Assembly: GCF_014650035.1 (NCBI RefSeq)
Contig: NZ_BMUE01000004.1
Location: 124,001-188,000 of the forward strand
Origin: Streptomyces lucensis JCM 4490
GTDB lineage: Bacteria; Actinomycetota; Actinomycetes; Streptomycetales; Streptomycetaceae
Length of the DNA: 64,000 nucleotides
Direction: 5' to 3'
Positions within the stretch are counted from its first letter, which is position 1, and the number at the start of each line of letters is the position of its first letter. Both the position numbers and the translations under genes were made by a program. The notes beneath the pieces are model-generated. The model did no database searches. It saw nothing but the letters and a program-made list of their open reading frames with translations, and was not told the DNA's origin. Below are positions 25,727 through 34,343 of the stretch, in pieces.

Positions 25727-25776
25727 CCATAGGGGATCCAATGCCAGGCATCGGGTACTTCATTGGATGCCTATGG
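25727..25776. promoter_or_regulatory. Long inverted repeat, likely LysR operator
   Basis: Left arm 25727-25743 (CCATAGG-G-GATCCAATG) and right arm 25761-25776 (CATTGGAT-G-CCTATGG) are complementary over 16 positions with one bulge. The centre lies between the divergent LysR and PfpI-like genes. ATAGG/CCTAT ends resemble a LysR T-N11-A box. Confidence 0.65.
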
Positions 25777-25831
25777 GTCGGTTCGCCTACGTTCTGTTCC
25801 GCGAGACGCAAGCTTCCTGGATGGAGAGACC

Positions 25832-26527
25832 ATGTCGAAGATCCTGTTCGTGATGACCGGCGCCGACCGGTGGACGCTCGCCGACGGCACCCCGCACCCC
25901 ACCGGCTTCTGGGCCGAGGAGGCCGTGGTGCCCTACCGCGCCCTCAGGGCCGCCGGTCACGAGGTCGTCGTCGCCACGCCGGGCGGTGTCGTGCCGCCGG
26001 TCGACCGGGCGAGCCTGGCGGCCGAGGTCAACGGCGGTCAGGAGAGGGCCGACGAGATCGCGCGCGCGGTGGAGGAGATGTCCGAGCTGCGCACGCCGGT
26101 GAAGCTCTCCGAGGTGGACCTCGACGACTTCGCCGCCGTGTTCTATCCCGGCGGGCACGGCCCCATGGAGGACCTGGCCGTGAGCGCCGAGTCGGGCCGG
26201 CTGCTGGTGGCGGCGCTCGACGCGGGCAAGCCGCTGGCCGTGGTCTGCCACGGACCGGCCGCGCTGCTGGCCGCGGTCCGGGCCGACGGCTCCAACGCGT
26301 TCGCCGGGTACCGGGTCGCGGCCTTCACCAACGAGGAGGAGATCCAGGGCGGCCTCGCCGGACGGGCCGAGTGGCTGCTGCAGGACCGGCTGGCCCAGGC
26401 GGGCGTCGACGTGGTCGCGGCCGAGCCGTGGGGGCCGCACGTGGTGGTCGACCGCACCCTGATCACCGGCCAGAACCCGGCCTCCTCCGCCCCGGTCGCC
26501 GAGGAACTGCTGCGGCGGCTGGGCTGA
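25832..26527 (+). CDS. DJ-1/PfpI-type glutamine amidotransferase-like protein
   Basis: A 231-residue class I glutamine amidotransferase-like protein related to Hsp31/YajL deglycases and glyoxalase III. The nucleophile elbow AVVCHGPAALL holds Cys139, FYPGGHGPMEDL carries a conserved loop and FTNEEE follows as in this family. It probably repairs glycated macromolecules or detoxifies methylglyoxal. The start ATG at 25832 follows ATGGAGAG. It is likely under control of the divergent LysR regulator. Confidence 0.9.
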   Translation: MSKILFVMTGADRWTLADGTPHPTGFWAEEAVVPYRALRAAGHEVVVATPGGVVPPVDRASLAAEVNGGQERADEIARAVEEMSELRTPVKLSEVDLDDFAAVFYPGGHGPMEDLAVSAESGRLLVAALDAGKPLAVVCHGPAALLAAVRADGSNAFAGYRVAAFTNEEEIQGGLAGRAEWLLQDRLAQAGVDVVAAEPWGPHVVVDRTLITGQNPASSAPVAEELLRRLG

Positions 26528-26687
26528 GCGGCCGGGGCGCCCCGCGCCGCGTGGTGGCGAGGTGATACCCCTGCCGGCCGGCCCGGTCGCCGCCCGGCAG
26601 GGGCGGGGCGGGAGACCCGGGACCGGGCCGGCCGGTGAGGAGGCCGCCGAGGGCAGGGCCCGCGGAACCGGTCCGGCCGACGGAAAC

Positions 26688-26715
26688 AGTAGCCATGTAC
26701 ATAGTAGCCATGTAC
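26688..26715 (+). promoter_or_regulatory. Direct and inverted repeats upstream of MarR operon
   Basis: AGTAGCCATGTAC occurs at 26688-26700 and again at 26703-26715, a 15-bp period. GTACAT-N7-ATGTAC (26697-26715) within it is a MarR-type palindrome. The second copy ends 10 nt before the ATG, and no ribosome site is seen, so a leaderless transcript with the -10 element inside the operator is plausible. Confidence 0.6.
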
Positions 26716-26725
26716 TGTATTCGCC

Positions 26726-27214
26726 ATGAGCAAGGGTTCCGAAGGAGCCACGCCCGGATTCCTGGTGTGGCGGCTGTCGATGAAGTGGCGGGTCGCAGTG
26801 GACCGGGCGGTGGCGCCGCTCGGGCTGACACACGCCCAGTACGTGGTCGTGGCGTCCCTGCACGGCCTGCACCGCACCGGACTGCACCCCAGTCAGCGCC
26901 GGCTGGCCGACCACACCGGGCTGGAGGCCCTGTACGTCTCGAAGCTCGCCCGCGGCCTGGAGTCGGCCGGGCTGCTCGAACGCACCAGGGACCCCGGTGA
27001 CCCGCGCGCCGTGCAGCTCGCCCTCACCGAGGAGGGCCGCGAGGTCACCCGGAAGGCGATCGACGTCGTCCAGGGGCTGCTGCGGCAGCTGCTGGCGCCG
27101 CTCGGCGGTCCCGGCAGCCCGCGCGCCCAGGAGTTCGCCCGCGACCTGACCGCCCTGCTCGACGCACCGCTTGACCCGTTCGGCACCACCGATCACGAGA
27201 CGGAGCAGTCATGA
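26726..27214 (+). CDS. MarR family transcriptional regulator
   Basis: A 162-residue MarR-type winged-helix repressor: helices 1-2 (FLVWRLSMKWRVAVD and APLGLTHAQYVVVA), recognition helix RRLADHTGLEALYVSKLA, and wing RDPGDPRAVQL. Its operator-like repeats lie just upstream, so autoregulation is likely. The ATG 26726 has no Shine-Dalgarno, consistent with a leaderless mRNA. The TGA overlaps the ATG of the next gene (ATGA at 27211), so the two are coupled. Confidence 0.93.
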   Translation: MSKGSEGATPGFLVWRLSMKWRVAVDRAVAPLGLTHAQYVVVASLHGLHRTGLHPSQRRLADHTGLEALYVSKLARGLESAGLLERTRDPGDPRAVQLALTEEGREVTRKAIDVVQGLLRQLLAPLGGPGSPRAQEFARDLTALLDAPLDPFGTTDHETEQS

Positions 27215-27657
27215 CCACCACCGCCCCGCGCGCCGACAGCCGCACGATCGCCCTGGCCCACTACGCCGCGCGCGCCGTCCTGGAACACGTCCTCGCCCCG
27301 TACGGCGTCTCCTTCCTGCAGTCGGTAACCCTCCGGCTCGCGGTCGTCGCGGACGGCCCCGTCGAGCGGGCCGCCGTGATCGACGGTGTGACCGGCTCGG
27401 TCAAGGTGCCCGAAGGCGACGCGCGGCGCACGCTCGGGGAACTGACGACCGCCGGCCTGCTGGCCGCCGAGGGGCCGTCCCGGGTGCGCGTCACGGACGC
27501 CGGACGGGAGCTGTACGACACCTACTCGGCCGAGAGCGCCGCCGTCTCGGCGAGGATCTACGCCGGCATCACGGAGGAGGAACGCGCCGTGGCGGGCCGC
27601 GTGCTCACCCTGGTCACCGAGCGCGCCGACGCCGAGCTGGCCGCCCTGCGGCGGTAG
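27211..27657 (+). CDS. Second MarR-like winged-helix regulator
   Basis: A 148-residue protein with a winged-helix layout: LAPYGVSFLQSVTLRLAVVAD, then GELTTAGLLAAEGPSRVRVTDAG (in part TTAGLLAAEG), which is the MarR recognition/wing pattern, and a C-terminal dimerisation helix TEERAVAG. It shares the operon and translational coupling with the MarR gene upstream. It is less conserved than the first, so it may be an anti-regulator or a second DNA-binding subunit. Confidence 0.85.
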   Translation: MTTTAPRADSRTIALAHYAARAVLEHVLAPYGVSFLQSVTLRLAVVADGPVERAAVIDGVTGSVKVPEGDARRTLGELTTAGLLAAEGPSRVRVTDAGRELYDTYSAESAAVSARIYAGITEEERAVAGRVLTLVTERADAELAALRR

Positions 27658-27737
27658 CGGCGGCCGGGCGACGGAGCCCAGCAGTAGTGGAATATTGAAC
27701 CAACGCGTTCCGTTGTGGCCCGCGAAGGAGGTCACCT

Positions 27738-28097
27738 GTGGAGACGCGAACGGAGACCACGTACTACGGCCACGGAACCCCGGCCGAACGGTGGGAGCGC
27801 GCACGGCTGTTCTTCGACGCGAAGGACTACGCGGCCGCGGCGCGGGTGCTGGCCGGGCTGGTCGAGGAGGTGCCGGAGCAGACGGGCCCCCGGCTGCTGC
27901 TGGCCCGCGCCTACTACCACTCGGCCCAACTGCGCCGCGCCGAGGCCGAGTTGCGGATCATCGTCGAGCGCGACCCGGTGGAGCACTACGCGCGGCTGAT
28001 GCTCGGCCGGACGCTCCAGCGGCAGGCCCGGCACGAGGAGGCGGAGCGGCATCTGCGGGTCGCCTCGGCGCTCGCGGGCGAGTTCCCGGGACAGTGA
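27738..28097 (+). CDS. TPR-repeat small protein
   Basis: A 119-residue protein made of about three tetratricopeptide helix pairs (AARVLAGLVEEVPEQ, LLLARAYYHSAQLRRAEAEL, RLMLGRTLQRQARHEEAERHL), a protein-protein interaction scaffold. GTG at 27738 follows the strong AAGGAGG site at 27725-27731. No signal peptide. A strong hairpin terminator follows. The partner is unknown. Confidence 0.88.
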   Translation: METRTETTYYGHGTPAERWERARLFFDAKDYAAAARVLAGLVEEVPEQTGPRLLLARAYYHSAQLRRAEAELRIIVERDPVEHYARLMLGRTLQRQARHEEAERHLRVASALAGEFPGQ

Positions 28098-28108
28098 GTT
28101 CCGTGGGC

Positions 28109-28150
28109 CCCCGGGCCCGGCCCCCGTCGCCTGGGGGGCCGGGCCCGGGG
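28109..28150. terminator. Strong hairpin terminator after TPR gene
   Basis: CCCCGGGCCCGGCCCCC (28109-28125) and its exact complement at 28134-28150, 17 pairs around an 8-nt loop. It lies between the TPR gene stop and the convergent PepSY gene, suitable for both directions. Confidence 0.75.
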
Positions 28151-28190
28151 CATGTCCGGGCGCGCCCGTGCGTGCGCCCGCGCTGCGGCG

Positions 28191-29591
28191 CTACCGCACG
28201 CCGCTGACGCTCCCGTACGTGCGGCGACCGCGCCGGTGGGCGATCTCGCCCAGCGCGACGTCGACGGCGAGAAAGCCGGCCAGCGGGATGCCGAGCAGGG
28301 GCACGAACCAGCCGAGCACGGCGACGGCCGCCAGACCCGGCACGAGGATGTACGGCGGCACCTGCGCCCAGGCGCCCCGCGGCACGGGCCGGCCGAAGGC
28401 GGAGCCCCGGCCTCGCTGCCACCACATGCGGTAGCCCCACCCGATCAGCAGGATCAGGGCGAGCGCGAGCAGGGCCAGGGCGATCTGGTTGACGAGCCCG
28501 AACAGGACGCCGGTGTGCAGGTCGATGCCCCAGCGGGTGAGCTTGGCCAGGACCGGGTGGTCGGCGAACCGCAGCTCGTCGGTGACCCGGCCGGTGGCGG
28601 GGTCGACGGCGACGGCGTCCTGCTTCTCGGGCCAGCTGCGCTGGATCTGCTTGACGACGTACGCGCCCGTCGCGTCGGCGGGCGGGACGATCTCCACGGG
28701 ATCGCTCAGGCCCTTCGCCCGGGCCGCCGCGAGCACCTTGTCGACGCCCACGCCGCGCTCGCCGCCGCCCGCGGGGCCCGCCCCGGCGCCGTGGCCCAAG
28801 TGCTCGCCCCCGGGCACGGACGCCGAGACGGACGGCGTGGCCTGGTGCAGCGAGGCGCGCAGGTCCGCGATGCCCGCGCCGGCGTACGTCGACCAGGTCA
28901 GACCGGTCGCGGACAGGAAGAGGAAGCCGGCGGCGGTCCAGACGCCGACGGTGCCGTGCAGGCCGAGGGTGCGGCGCCGCCCCGCGGTCCCGCGGACCTT
29001 GCGCAGGGCGCGCCGCCGGGAGAACCACAGCACCAGCCCGCCGGCCGTGATCACCCACAGCCAGCTGGCGGCCAGCTCGCTGTAGAGCCGGCCGGTCTCG
29101 CCCAGGTGCAGATCGCGGTGGAGTTCGCCGATCCAGGTGCGCAGGGGCAGCGCACCGGTCGAGCCGTACTGTTCGAGCGCGCCGCGGACCGCACCGGTGT
29201 ACGGGTCGACGAACACGGCGAGGGTGTGCCCGGGGCCGACGCCCTCGACGCCGGAGAGCAGCACCCGGGTGGTGGCGCCGGCCTCGGGGGACGGGCGTAC
29301 GGCCGCGACGGCGCCCCCGGGATGGGCCTTGCGGGCGGCGGCCACCTGGGCGGAGACGGGCAGTTCCCGCTCCCCCGCCGGAACGGTCAGCTCATGGCCG
29401 TACACGAGCTTCTCGGCCTGGAAGGAGCCCGCGTACAGCAGGCCGGTGACGGCGGTGAGCAGCAGGAAGGGGGCGACGAGGAGGCCGGCGTAGAAGTGCA
29501 GGCGCAGGACGAGGGGGCGCAGGGGCGCCCATCGGCCGCGGGCGGCGGGGCGGTCCGCCTCGGGCCTGGCGGCCGGGGGAGCGGTGGCCAT
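28191..29591 (-). CDS. PepSY-associated transmembrane protein
   Basis: A 466-residue membrane protein of the PepSY_TM family. Four hydrophobic segments are visible: LHFYAGLLVAPFLLLTAV near the start, ASWLWVITAGGLVLWFSRRR, GVWTAAGFLFLSATGLTWS, and the C-terminal ALALILLIGWGYRMW and VLGWFVPLLGIPLAG. Histidines in LRLHFYAG and LHRDLHLG resemble haem/iron-reductase ligands. Possibly an iron-siderophore reductase. The ATG at 29591 follows CCGGAGAACC. The open frame continues upstream to 31673 without stop, but that is a shadow of other genes. Confidence 0.88.
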   Translation of the reverse strand: MATAPPAARPEADRPAARGRWAPLRPLVLRLHFYAGLLVAPFLLLTAVTGLLYAGSFQAEKLVYGHELTVPAGERELPVSAQVAAARKAHPGGAVAAVRPSPEAGATTRVLLSGVEGVGPGHTLAVFVDPYTGAVRGALEQYGSTGALPLRTWIGELHRDLHLGETGRLYSELAASWLWVITAGGLVLWFSRRRALRKVRGTAGRRRTLGLHGTVGVWTAAGFLFLSATGLTWSTYAGAGIADLRASLHQATPSVSASVPGGEHLGHGAGAGPAGGGERGVGVDKVLAAARAKGLSDPVEIVPPADATGAYVVKQIQRSWPEKQDAVAVDPATGRVTDELRFADHPVLAKLTRWGIDLHTGVLFGLVNQIALALLALALILLIGWGYRMWWQRGRGSAFGRPVPRGAWAQVPPYILVPGLAAVAVLGWFVPLLGIPLAGFLAVDVALGEIAHRRGRRTYGSVSGVR

Positions 29592-29723
29592 CGGGCGGTT
29601 CTCCGGGGACTCGGTGCTGAAGGACTGGCGGTCCAGTAGTCGGAGGTCCAAGGGACTGAGTTCCCCGGGGTGTTGGTGACCTGTGCCACACGAAGCGGTG
29701 GGCGGGCATGGCATGCTGACGCG

Positions 29724-30368
29724 ATGGCACCTCCCCGTGATCACGCACCGCTCGCCGAGCGGGTCGAGGAACTCCTCGCCGCCGGCGGTCCCCTGCCCCT
29801 CGTCGCGGCCGGACAGCCCGTGCTGCGGCGCGGCACCGAGCCCTACGAGGGTCAGCTCGGCCCCGCGCTGCTGGCCCGCTTCGTCGAGGCCCTGCGGGTC
29901 ACCATGCACGCCGCTCCGGGAGTGGGCCTGGCCGCGCCGCAGGTCGGCGTGGAGCTGCGGATCGCCGTCGTCGAGGACCCGGCGCCGGTGACCGAGGAGA
30001 TCGCCGTGGCCCGGGGCCGCGTCCCGCAGCCGTTCCGCGTGCTGGTCAACCCCGTGTACGAGCCGGTGGGCGCCGCGCGGGCCGCGTTCTTCGAGGGCTG
30101 CCTGAGCGTGCCGGGCTGGCAGGCGGTGGTGGCCCGGCACGCCGAGGTGCGGCTGCGCGGCGAGGACGAGCGGGGCCGCGCGCTGGACGAGGTGGTCACC
30201 GGCTGGCCGGCCCGCATCGTCCAGCACGAGACGGACCACCTCGACGGCACGCTGTATCTGGACCGGGCCGAGCTGCGCTCCCTGTCGACCAACGAGGCGG
30301 TGGCGGCGCTGTGGGCCCAGCCGGAGCCGCGGGCGGCGGCTGAGGCCCTGGGCTTTGAACTGCCCTGA
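29724..30368 (+). CDS. def: Peptide deformylase
   Basis: A 214-residue peptide deformylase that removes the formyl group from nascent proteins. All three motifs are intact: GVGLAAPQ (66-73), EGCLSVP with metal ligand Cys126, and HETDHLDG with His168, catalytic Glu169 and His172. It is a longer isoform with an N-terminal extension, probably one of several def copies in this genome. The start ATG 29724 is preferred over the in-frame 29670. It is tail-to-tail with the disulfide oxidoreductase gene. Confidence 0.95.
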   Translation: MAPPRDHAPLAERVEELLAAGGPLPLVAAGQPVLRRGTEPYEGQLGPALLARFVEALRVTMHAAPGVGLAAPQVGVELRIAVVEDPAPVTEEIAVARGRVPQPFRVLVNPVYEPVGAARAAFFEGCLSVPGWQAVVARHAEVRLRGEDERGRALDEVVTGWPARIVQHETDHLDGTLYLDRAELRSLSTNEAVAALWAQPEPRAAAEALGFELP

Positions 30369-30376
30369 AGCCGCGC

Positions 30377-31807
30377 TCAGTTGTCCCGGTAGGCCTCCAG
30401 TAGCCGCAGCCACACCTCGCTCAGGGTCGGGTACGAGGGAACCGCGTGCCACAGCCGGCCGACCGGGACGCGGCCCGCGACGGCGACGGTGGCCGAATGG
30501 ATGAGTTCCCCGACGCCGGGGCCGACGAAGGTGACGCCGCGCAGGATCTCCTCCTCCAGATCGACGACCATGCGGGCGCGGCCCCTGTACCCCTCGCCGT
30601 ACAGGCCCGCCCCGGCGACCGAGGAGAACTCCACGTCGACGGCGCGGACCCGGTGCCCGGCCTGTTCCGCCTCGGCGAGGGAGAGGCCGACCGCGGCGGC
30701 CTCCGGGTCGGTGAAGACGACCTGGGGTACGGCGTCGTGGTCGGCGGTGGCCGCGTGCGCGCCCCACGGCTCGTCCAGGAGCGGGCCGCCGGACGCGCGG
30801 GCGGCGATGGCGGCGCCGGCGATGCGGGCCTGGTACTTGCCCTGGTGGGTGAGGAGCGCGCGGTGGTTGACGTCGCCGACCGCGTACAGCCAGTCGGTGC
30901 CGGTGACGCGTAGGCTGTCGTCCACGTCCAGCCAGGAGCCGGGTTCCAGACCGACGGTCTCCAGGCCGAGGTCGTCGGTGTGCGGGACCCGGCCCGTGGC
31001 GAAGAGGATCTCGTCGGCCTCCACGCGGTCGCCGGAGCCGGTGACCACCACGACGGTGCCGTTCTCGCGGGCCACGGACTCCACGGAGGTGCCGGTGCGG
31101 ATGTCCGCGCCCGCCTCGGTGAGGGCCTCGGCGACCAGTTCCCCGGCGAACGGCTCCATGCGGCTCAGCAGGCCCTTGCCGCGGACCAGCAGGGTGACCC
31201 GGGAGCCGAGGGCCTGCCAGGCCGTGGCCATCTCCGTGGCGACGACACCACCGCCCACGACGATCAGCCGGCCGGGGGCCGTCTTGGCGCTGGTCGCCTC
31301 GCGGCTGGTCCAGGGCTCGACCGCGGCCAGTCCGGGCAGGCCGGGCAGCTGGGCGCGGGTGCCGGTGCAGACGGCGACGGCGTGCCGTGCGGTGAGGGTG
31401 GTGAGCGTGCCGTCGGGGCCGGTCACGGTGACCGTACGGGGTCCGGCGAGGCGTCCGTGGCCCCGGTGGAGATCGGCGCCGGTGCCGTCCAGCCAGGCGA
31501 CCTGGCCGTCGTCCTCCCAGTGCGAGGTGTACTCGTCCCGGCGGGCCAGGACCGCGGGTGCGTCGAGGGGGCCGTCGACCGCCCGGGCGAGGCCGGGCAG
31601 ACGGCGGGCGTCGGCCTGCGCGATGACCGGCCTGAGCAGGGCCTTGCTGGGCATGCACGCCCAGTAGGAGCACTCGCCGCCGAGCAGTTCGCTCTCCACG
31701 ACCGCGGTGGTCAGTCCGGCCGCACGGGCGCGGTCGGCGACGTTCTCCCCCACCGGGCCGCCCCCGATCACCACGACGTCGTACGCGATGGATTCCGTTT
31801 CCGTCAT
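30377..31807 (-). CDS. Pyridine nucleotide-disulfide oxidoreductase
   Basis: A 476-residue class I flavoprotein disulfide reductase related to dihydrolipoamide dehydrogenase and mercuric reductase. FAD-binding GGGPVGEN begins at residue 15, the redox-active pair is Cys46 and Cys51 in GECSYWACMPSKALL, a second Rossmann motif VVGGGVVATE follows, and ATGRVPHTD and YAVGDVNHR bind FAD. The C-terminal HAVPSYPTLSE contains the active-site base histidine. The substrate may be a low-molecular-weight thiol. Start ATG 31807. It diverges from a sigma-R-type thioredoxin gene. Confidence 0.93.
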   Translation of the reverse strand: MTETESIAYDVVVIGGGPVGENVADRARAAGLTTAVVESELLGGECSYWACMPSKALLRPVIAQADARRLPGLARAVDGPLDAPAVLARRDEYTSHWEDDGQVAWLDGTGADLHRGHGRLAGPRTVTVTGPDGTLTTLTARHAVAVCTGTRAQLPGLPGLAAVEPWTSREATSAKTAPGRLIVVGGGVVATEMATAWQALGSRVTLLVRGKGLLSRMEPFAGELVAEALTEAGADIRTGTSVESVARENGTVVVVTGSGDRVEADEILFATGRVPHTDDLGLETVGLEPGSWLDVDDSLRVTGTDWLYAVGDVNHRALLTHQGKYQARIAGAAIAARASGGPLLDEPWGAHAATADHDAVPQVVFTDPEAAAVGLSLAEAEQAGHRVRAVDVEFSSVAGAGLYGEGYRGRARMVVDLEEEILRGVTFVGPGVGELIHSATVAVAGRVPVGRLWHAVPSYPTLSEVWLRLLEAYRDN

Positions 31808-31878
31808 GGGCTCAGTCTGGTGGGTGGTGTGCGCCGTGGCCACACGGGTAGGTGCGCGGAACACGGGCCCGCGCGCGT

Positions 31879-31904
31879 GGAATAGGCGGCCCGGCGGTCG
31901 TGTT
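31879..31904 (+). promoter_or_regulatory. Sigma-R type promoter of the thioredoxin gene
   Basis: GGAAT (31879-31883), exactly 18 nt, then GTT (31902-31904), an exact match to the Streptomyces sigma-R consensus GGAAT-N18-GTT. It lies 44 nt upstream of the trxA start. Disulfide stress should induce transcription. Confidence 0.85.
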
Positions 31905-31947
31905 TGTGCCGTCGGCACACCCCACACCAGGAAGAGGGAATCACGCC

Positions 31948-32325
<378 letters not shown>

Positions 32326-32375
32326 GCGCGTCGGCGGGCGCGTCCGGTGCGCCGGCGCTCCGGACGGGCCCCGGG

Positions 32376-33377
32376 TCAGCTGGACTCGCGCGGGACCACC
32401 GAGGCGCCGAGCACCTTGCGCACCTCCGGCTCGCCGCCGGGGTCGCGCACCGCGCGGTCGACCAGTTCGGCGAGGTCGCGGCCGGAGGGCAGCTCGATGT
32501 GGACGGTGCTGAGCCGGGGTCTCAGCAGCCGGCCGAGCATCAGGTCGTCGGCGCCGACCAGGGCCACGTCCCGCGGGACGCGCGCCCCCTCGTCCTGCAG
32601 CGCGCGCATCAGGAGCATCGCGTACTCGTCGTTGTAGGCGAAGACCGCGTCGAGCCCGGACTCCCGCCAGCGGGCGGCGAGTCGGGCGGCGGCCTCCTCC
32701 GTGTACGCCAGCGGCAGCTCCGTCACGGTCGCGTCCGTGCCCCGCAGCGCCTGGCGTACGCCCGCGAGCCGGGGCCGCGAGTACGCCTCCAGGGCCGTCT
32801 CCTCGGGGAGGACCACACCGATCCGGCGCCGGCCCCGTTCGTACAGGTGGGCGCCCGCGCAGTGGCCCACGGCGGCGTGGTCCATCAGCAGGGCGTGCGC
32901 TCCCTCGACGCGTCCGGGGCCGAGGGTGACCACGGCCCGGGCCCCGGACCGCTTGAGGACCTGCACGCCCCCGGGCCCCATTTCCGCCCCCGGCACGAGG
33001 ACGGCGACCGGCCGCAACTCGGCCCAGGCGCGGGCCGCTTCGTCCCCCCGCAGGCCCACGCTGCCGTACTGCACGACGGTGTAGTCGAGGCGGCCGAGCG
33101 CCCACTGGAGTTCGTTGATGAACCTGTTGTACAGCGGGCCCATCGGGATGGCCGGAGCGGGCATGAGGACCAGCCGGCTGTGCCCGGCCCGCAGGCTGCG
33201 GGCGCCGGCGTGGGGCACGTACCCCAGTTCCCGCGCGGCCTCGTGGACCCGGCGGCGGGTCGGCTCGCTGATCCGCACGGCGCTGGTGTTGTTGAGGACG
33301 TAGGACACGGTCGCGCGCGAGACCCCGGCCAGGCGGGCCACGTCGGCACTGGTGGGCGTGTTCGGTATCTGCACCAT
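32376..33377 (-). CDS. LacI family transcriptional regulator
   Basis: A 333-residue LacI/PurR-type repressor. The N-terminal helix-turn-helix SADVARLAGVSRATVSYVL and hinge helix RRRVHEAARELGY are clear; the ligand domain carries VFAYNDEYAML and LVGADDLMLGR. It would respond to a sugar or nucleotide. No uptake genes are adjacent, so the target is elsewhere or itself. The ATG at 33377 (MVQIPNTPTS) is chosen; ATGs at 33389 and 33440 are alternatives and the ribosome site is poor. Confidence 0.88.
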   Translation of the reverse strand: MVQIPNTPTSADVARLAGVSRATVSYVLNNTSAVRISEPTRRRVHEAARELGYVPHAGARSLRAGHSRLVLMPAPAIPMGPLYNRFINELQWALGRLDYTVVQYGSVGLRGDEAARAWAELRPVAVLVPGAEMGPGGVQVLKRSGARAVVTLGPGRVEGAHALLMDHAAVGHCAGAHLYERGRRRIGVVLPEETALEAYSRPRLAGVRQALRGTDATVTELPLAYTEEAAARLAARWRESGLDAVFAYNDEYAMLLMRALQDEGARVPRDVALVGADDLMLGRLLRPRLSTVHIELPSGRDLAELVDRAVRDPGGEPEVRKVLGASVVPRESS

Positions 33378-33464
33378 GACAGACCGCATCCTGGCAGAAG
33401 GGCGGAGGGCGGGAGCAGGCGGGGGAACGTGGTTCATCATTGGACGAAAGACCGCTTTTCCCGC

Positions 33465-33509
33465 CCCTTTCCCGCCCGCAGGCGCGCCTCCCGGCCCTTT
33501 CCCGCCCGC
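33465..33509. repeat. Direct repeat CCCTTTCCCGCCCGC in LacI-TetR gap
   Basis: CCCTTTCCCGCCCGC occurs at 33465-33479 and 33495-33509, exactly 30 bp apart, with a related CTTTTCCCGCCC just upstream. The gap 33378-33556 contains no gene. Confidence 0.5.
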
Positions 33510-33529
33510 GAGCGCGTGTACCGGGCCTT

Positions 33530-33578
33530 CACGCCCGCGTGCGTGTCACCCTCGCCTCACGCCTGCGTGCGCGTCACC
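33530..33578. repeat. Duplicated 21-bp tail at the TetR gene 3' end
   Basis: CACGCCCGCGTGCGTGTCACC (in part) at 33530-33550 is repeated with two changes at 33558-33578, which encodes the last residues and stop of the TetR gene. Both copies on the minus strand read Val-Thr-Arg-Thr-x-Ala-stop but are 28 bp apart, so the outer copy is outside the frame. Confidence 0.5.
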
Positions 33579-34219
33579 CGGGCGACCAGGTCGAGCCAGC
33601 CCGCCTCCAGCCGCTCCATGGGCATACCCCGCTGCCGGGTCAGGTGGTGGATCAGGGCCGGGTCGAGCGAGGCCAGCAGCGTCTGGGCCAGCAGTTCGCA
33701 GTCGCCGTCCGGCACGATCTGCCGCAGCAGCATCGTGACGTGCGTGCGCAGCGCCCCGTGGGCGGGGTGGGAGAACCGGCGGTTCGGCTCCGGCTGGGCG
33801 GCCAGCTGGAGGTCCAGCTGCTCCGCCGAGCGGTACAGCACGGCCACGCCGAACGCGCGCAGCCGCATGAGGGGCGGCGCCCCGGGCCCCAGGGGCGGGG
33901 GCCCGCTCATGAAGTCGGCCTGCAGCCGCCTGCCCGAGTGGTCGAGCAGGGCCGTCAGCAGTCCGGTGCGGTCGCCGAAGCGGCGGAAGACCGTGCCCTT
34001 GCCCACCTGGGCCGCCGCGGCCACCGCCTCCATCGTGACCCCGGCCACCCCGTGCTCCGCGATGAGCCGGGCGGCGGCCTCCAGCAGCCGGGCCCGGTTG
34101 CGGGCGGCGTCGGCGCGCAGGCACGGCTCGGTCTCGCCGCCGGCCGTTCCGACCTCGAGCAGCTGGGGCGCGTCGAGTGGCTCCGGGGGCTCCGGGAAGG
34201 GCGGCAGGACGCTGGACAT
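33557..34219 (-). CDS. TetR family transcriptional regulator (FMN reductase divergent)
   Basis: A 220-residue TetR regulator with the helix-turn-helix GVTMEAVAAAAQVGKGTVFRRF (in part AAAAQVGKGTVFRRF) and GDRTGLLTALL. An extended proline-rich N-terminus precedes it. ATG 34219 (MSSVLPP) is chosen. It is divergent from an NADPH-dependent FMN reductase gene across a gap with two GGACC/GGTCC palindromes, so it probably represses that gene and itself. Its 3' end is duplicated outside the gene. Confidence 0.9.
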   Translation of the reverse strand: MSSVLPPFPEPPEPLDAPQLLEVGTAGGETEPCLRADAARNRARLLEAAARLIAEHGVAGVTMEAVAAAAQVGKGTVFRRFGDRTGLLTALLDHSGRRLQADFMSGPPPLGPGAPPLMRLRAFGVAVLYRSAEQLDLQLAAQPEPNRRFSHPAHGALRTHVTMLLRQIVPDGDCELLAQTLLASLDPALIHHLTRQRGMPMERLEAGWLDLVARVTRTQA

Positions 34220-34250
34220 GAAGACAGCGTAAAGCATGGGGAACAAAACT

Positions 34251-34299
34251 GGACCGCGGTCCGCTTAGGGTGATAGAAACCTAAACGGACCTCGGTCCG
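34251..34299. promoter_or_regulatory. Two GGACC-type palindromes, TetR operators
   Basis: GGACCGCGGTCC at 34251-34262 and CGGACCTCGGTCCG at 34286-34299, both perfect or near-perfect dyads sharing GGACC-N2-GGTCC, centred about 36 bp apart. They sit between the divergent TetR and FMN reductase genes. Confidence 0.7.
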
Positions 34300-34343
34300 G
34301 ATCGTTCACAGCGGTGTTTCAGCCAGCCCCCTTGGAGTTCCCC

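Noticed and set aside
28191..31673. 1160-residue minus-strand open frame
   Set aside because: Only 28191-29591 is protein-like (PepSY membrane protein); upstream residues are arginine/glycine-rich noise overlapping def and the disulfide reductase.
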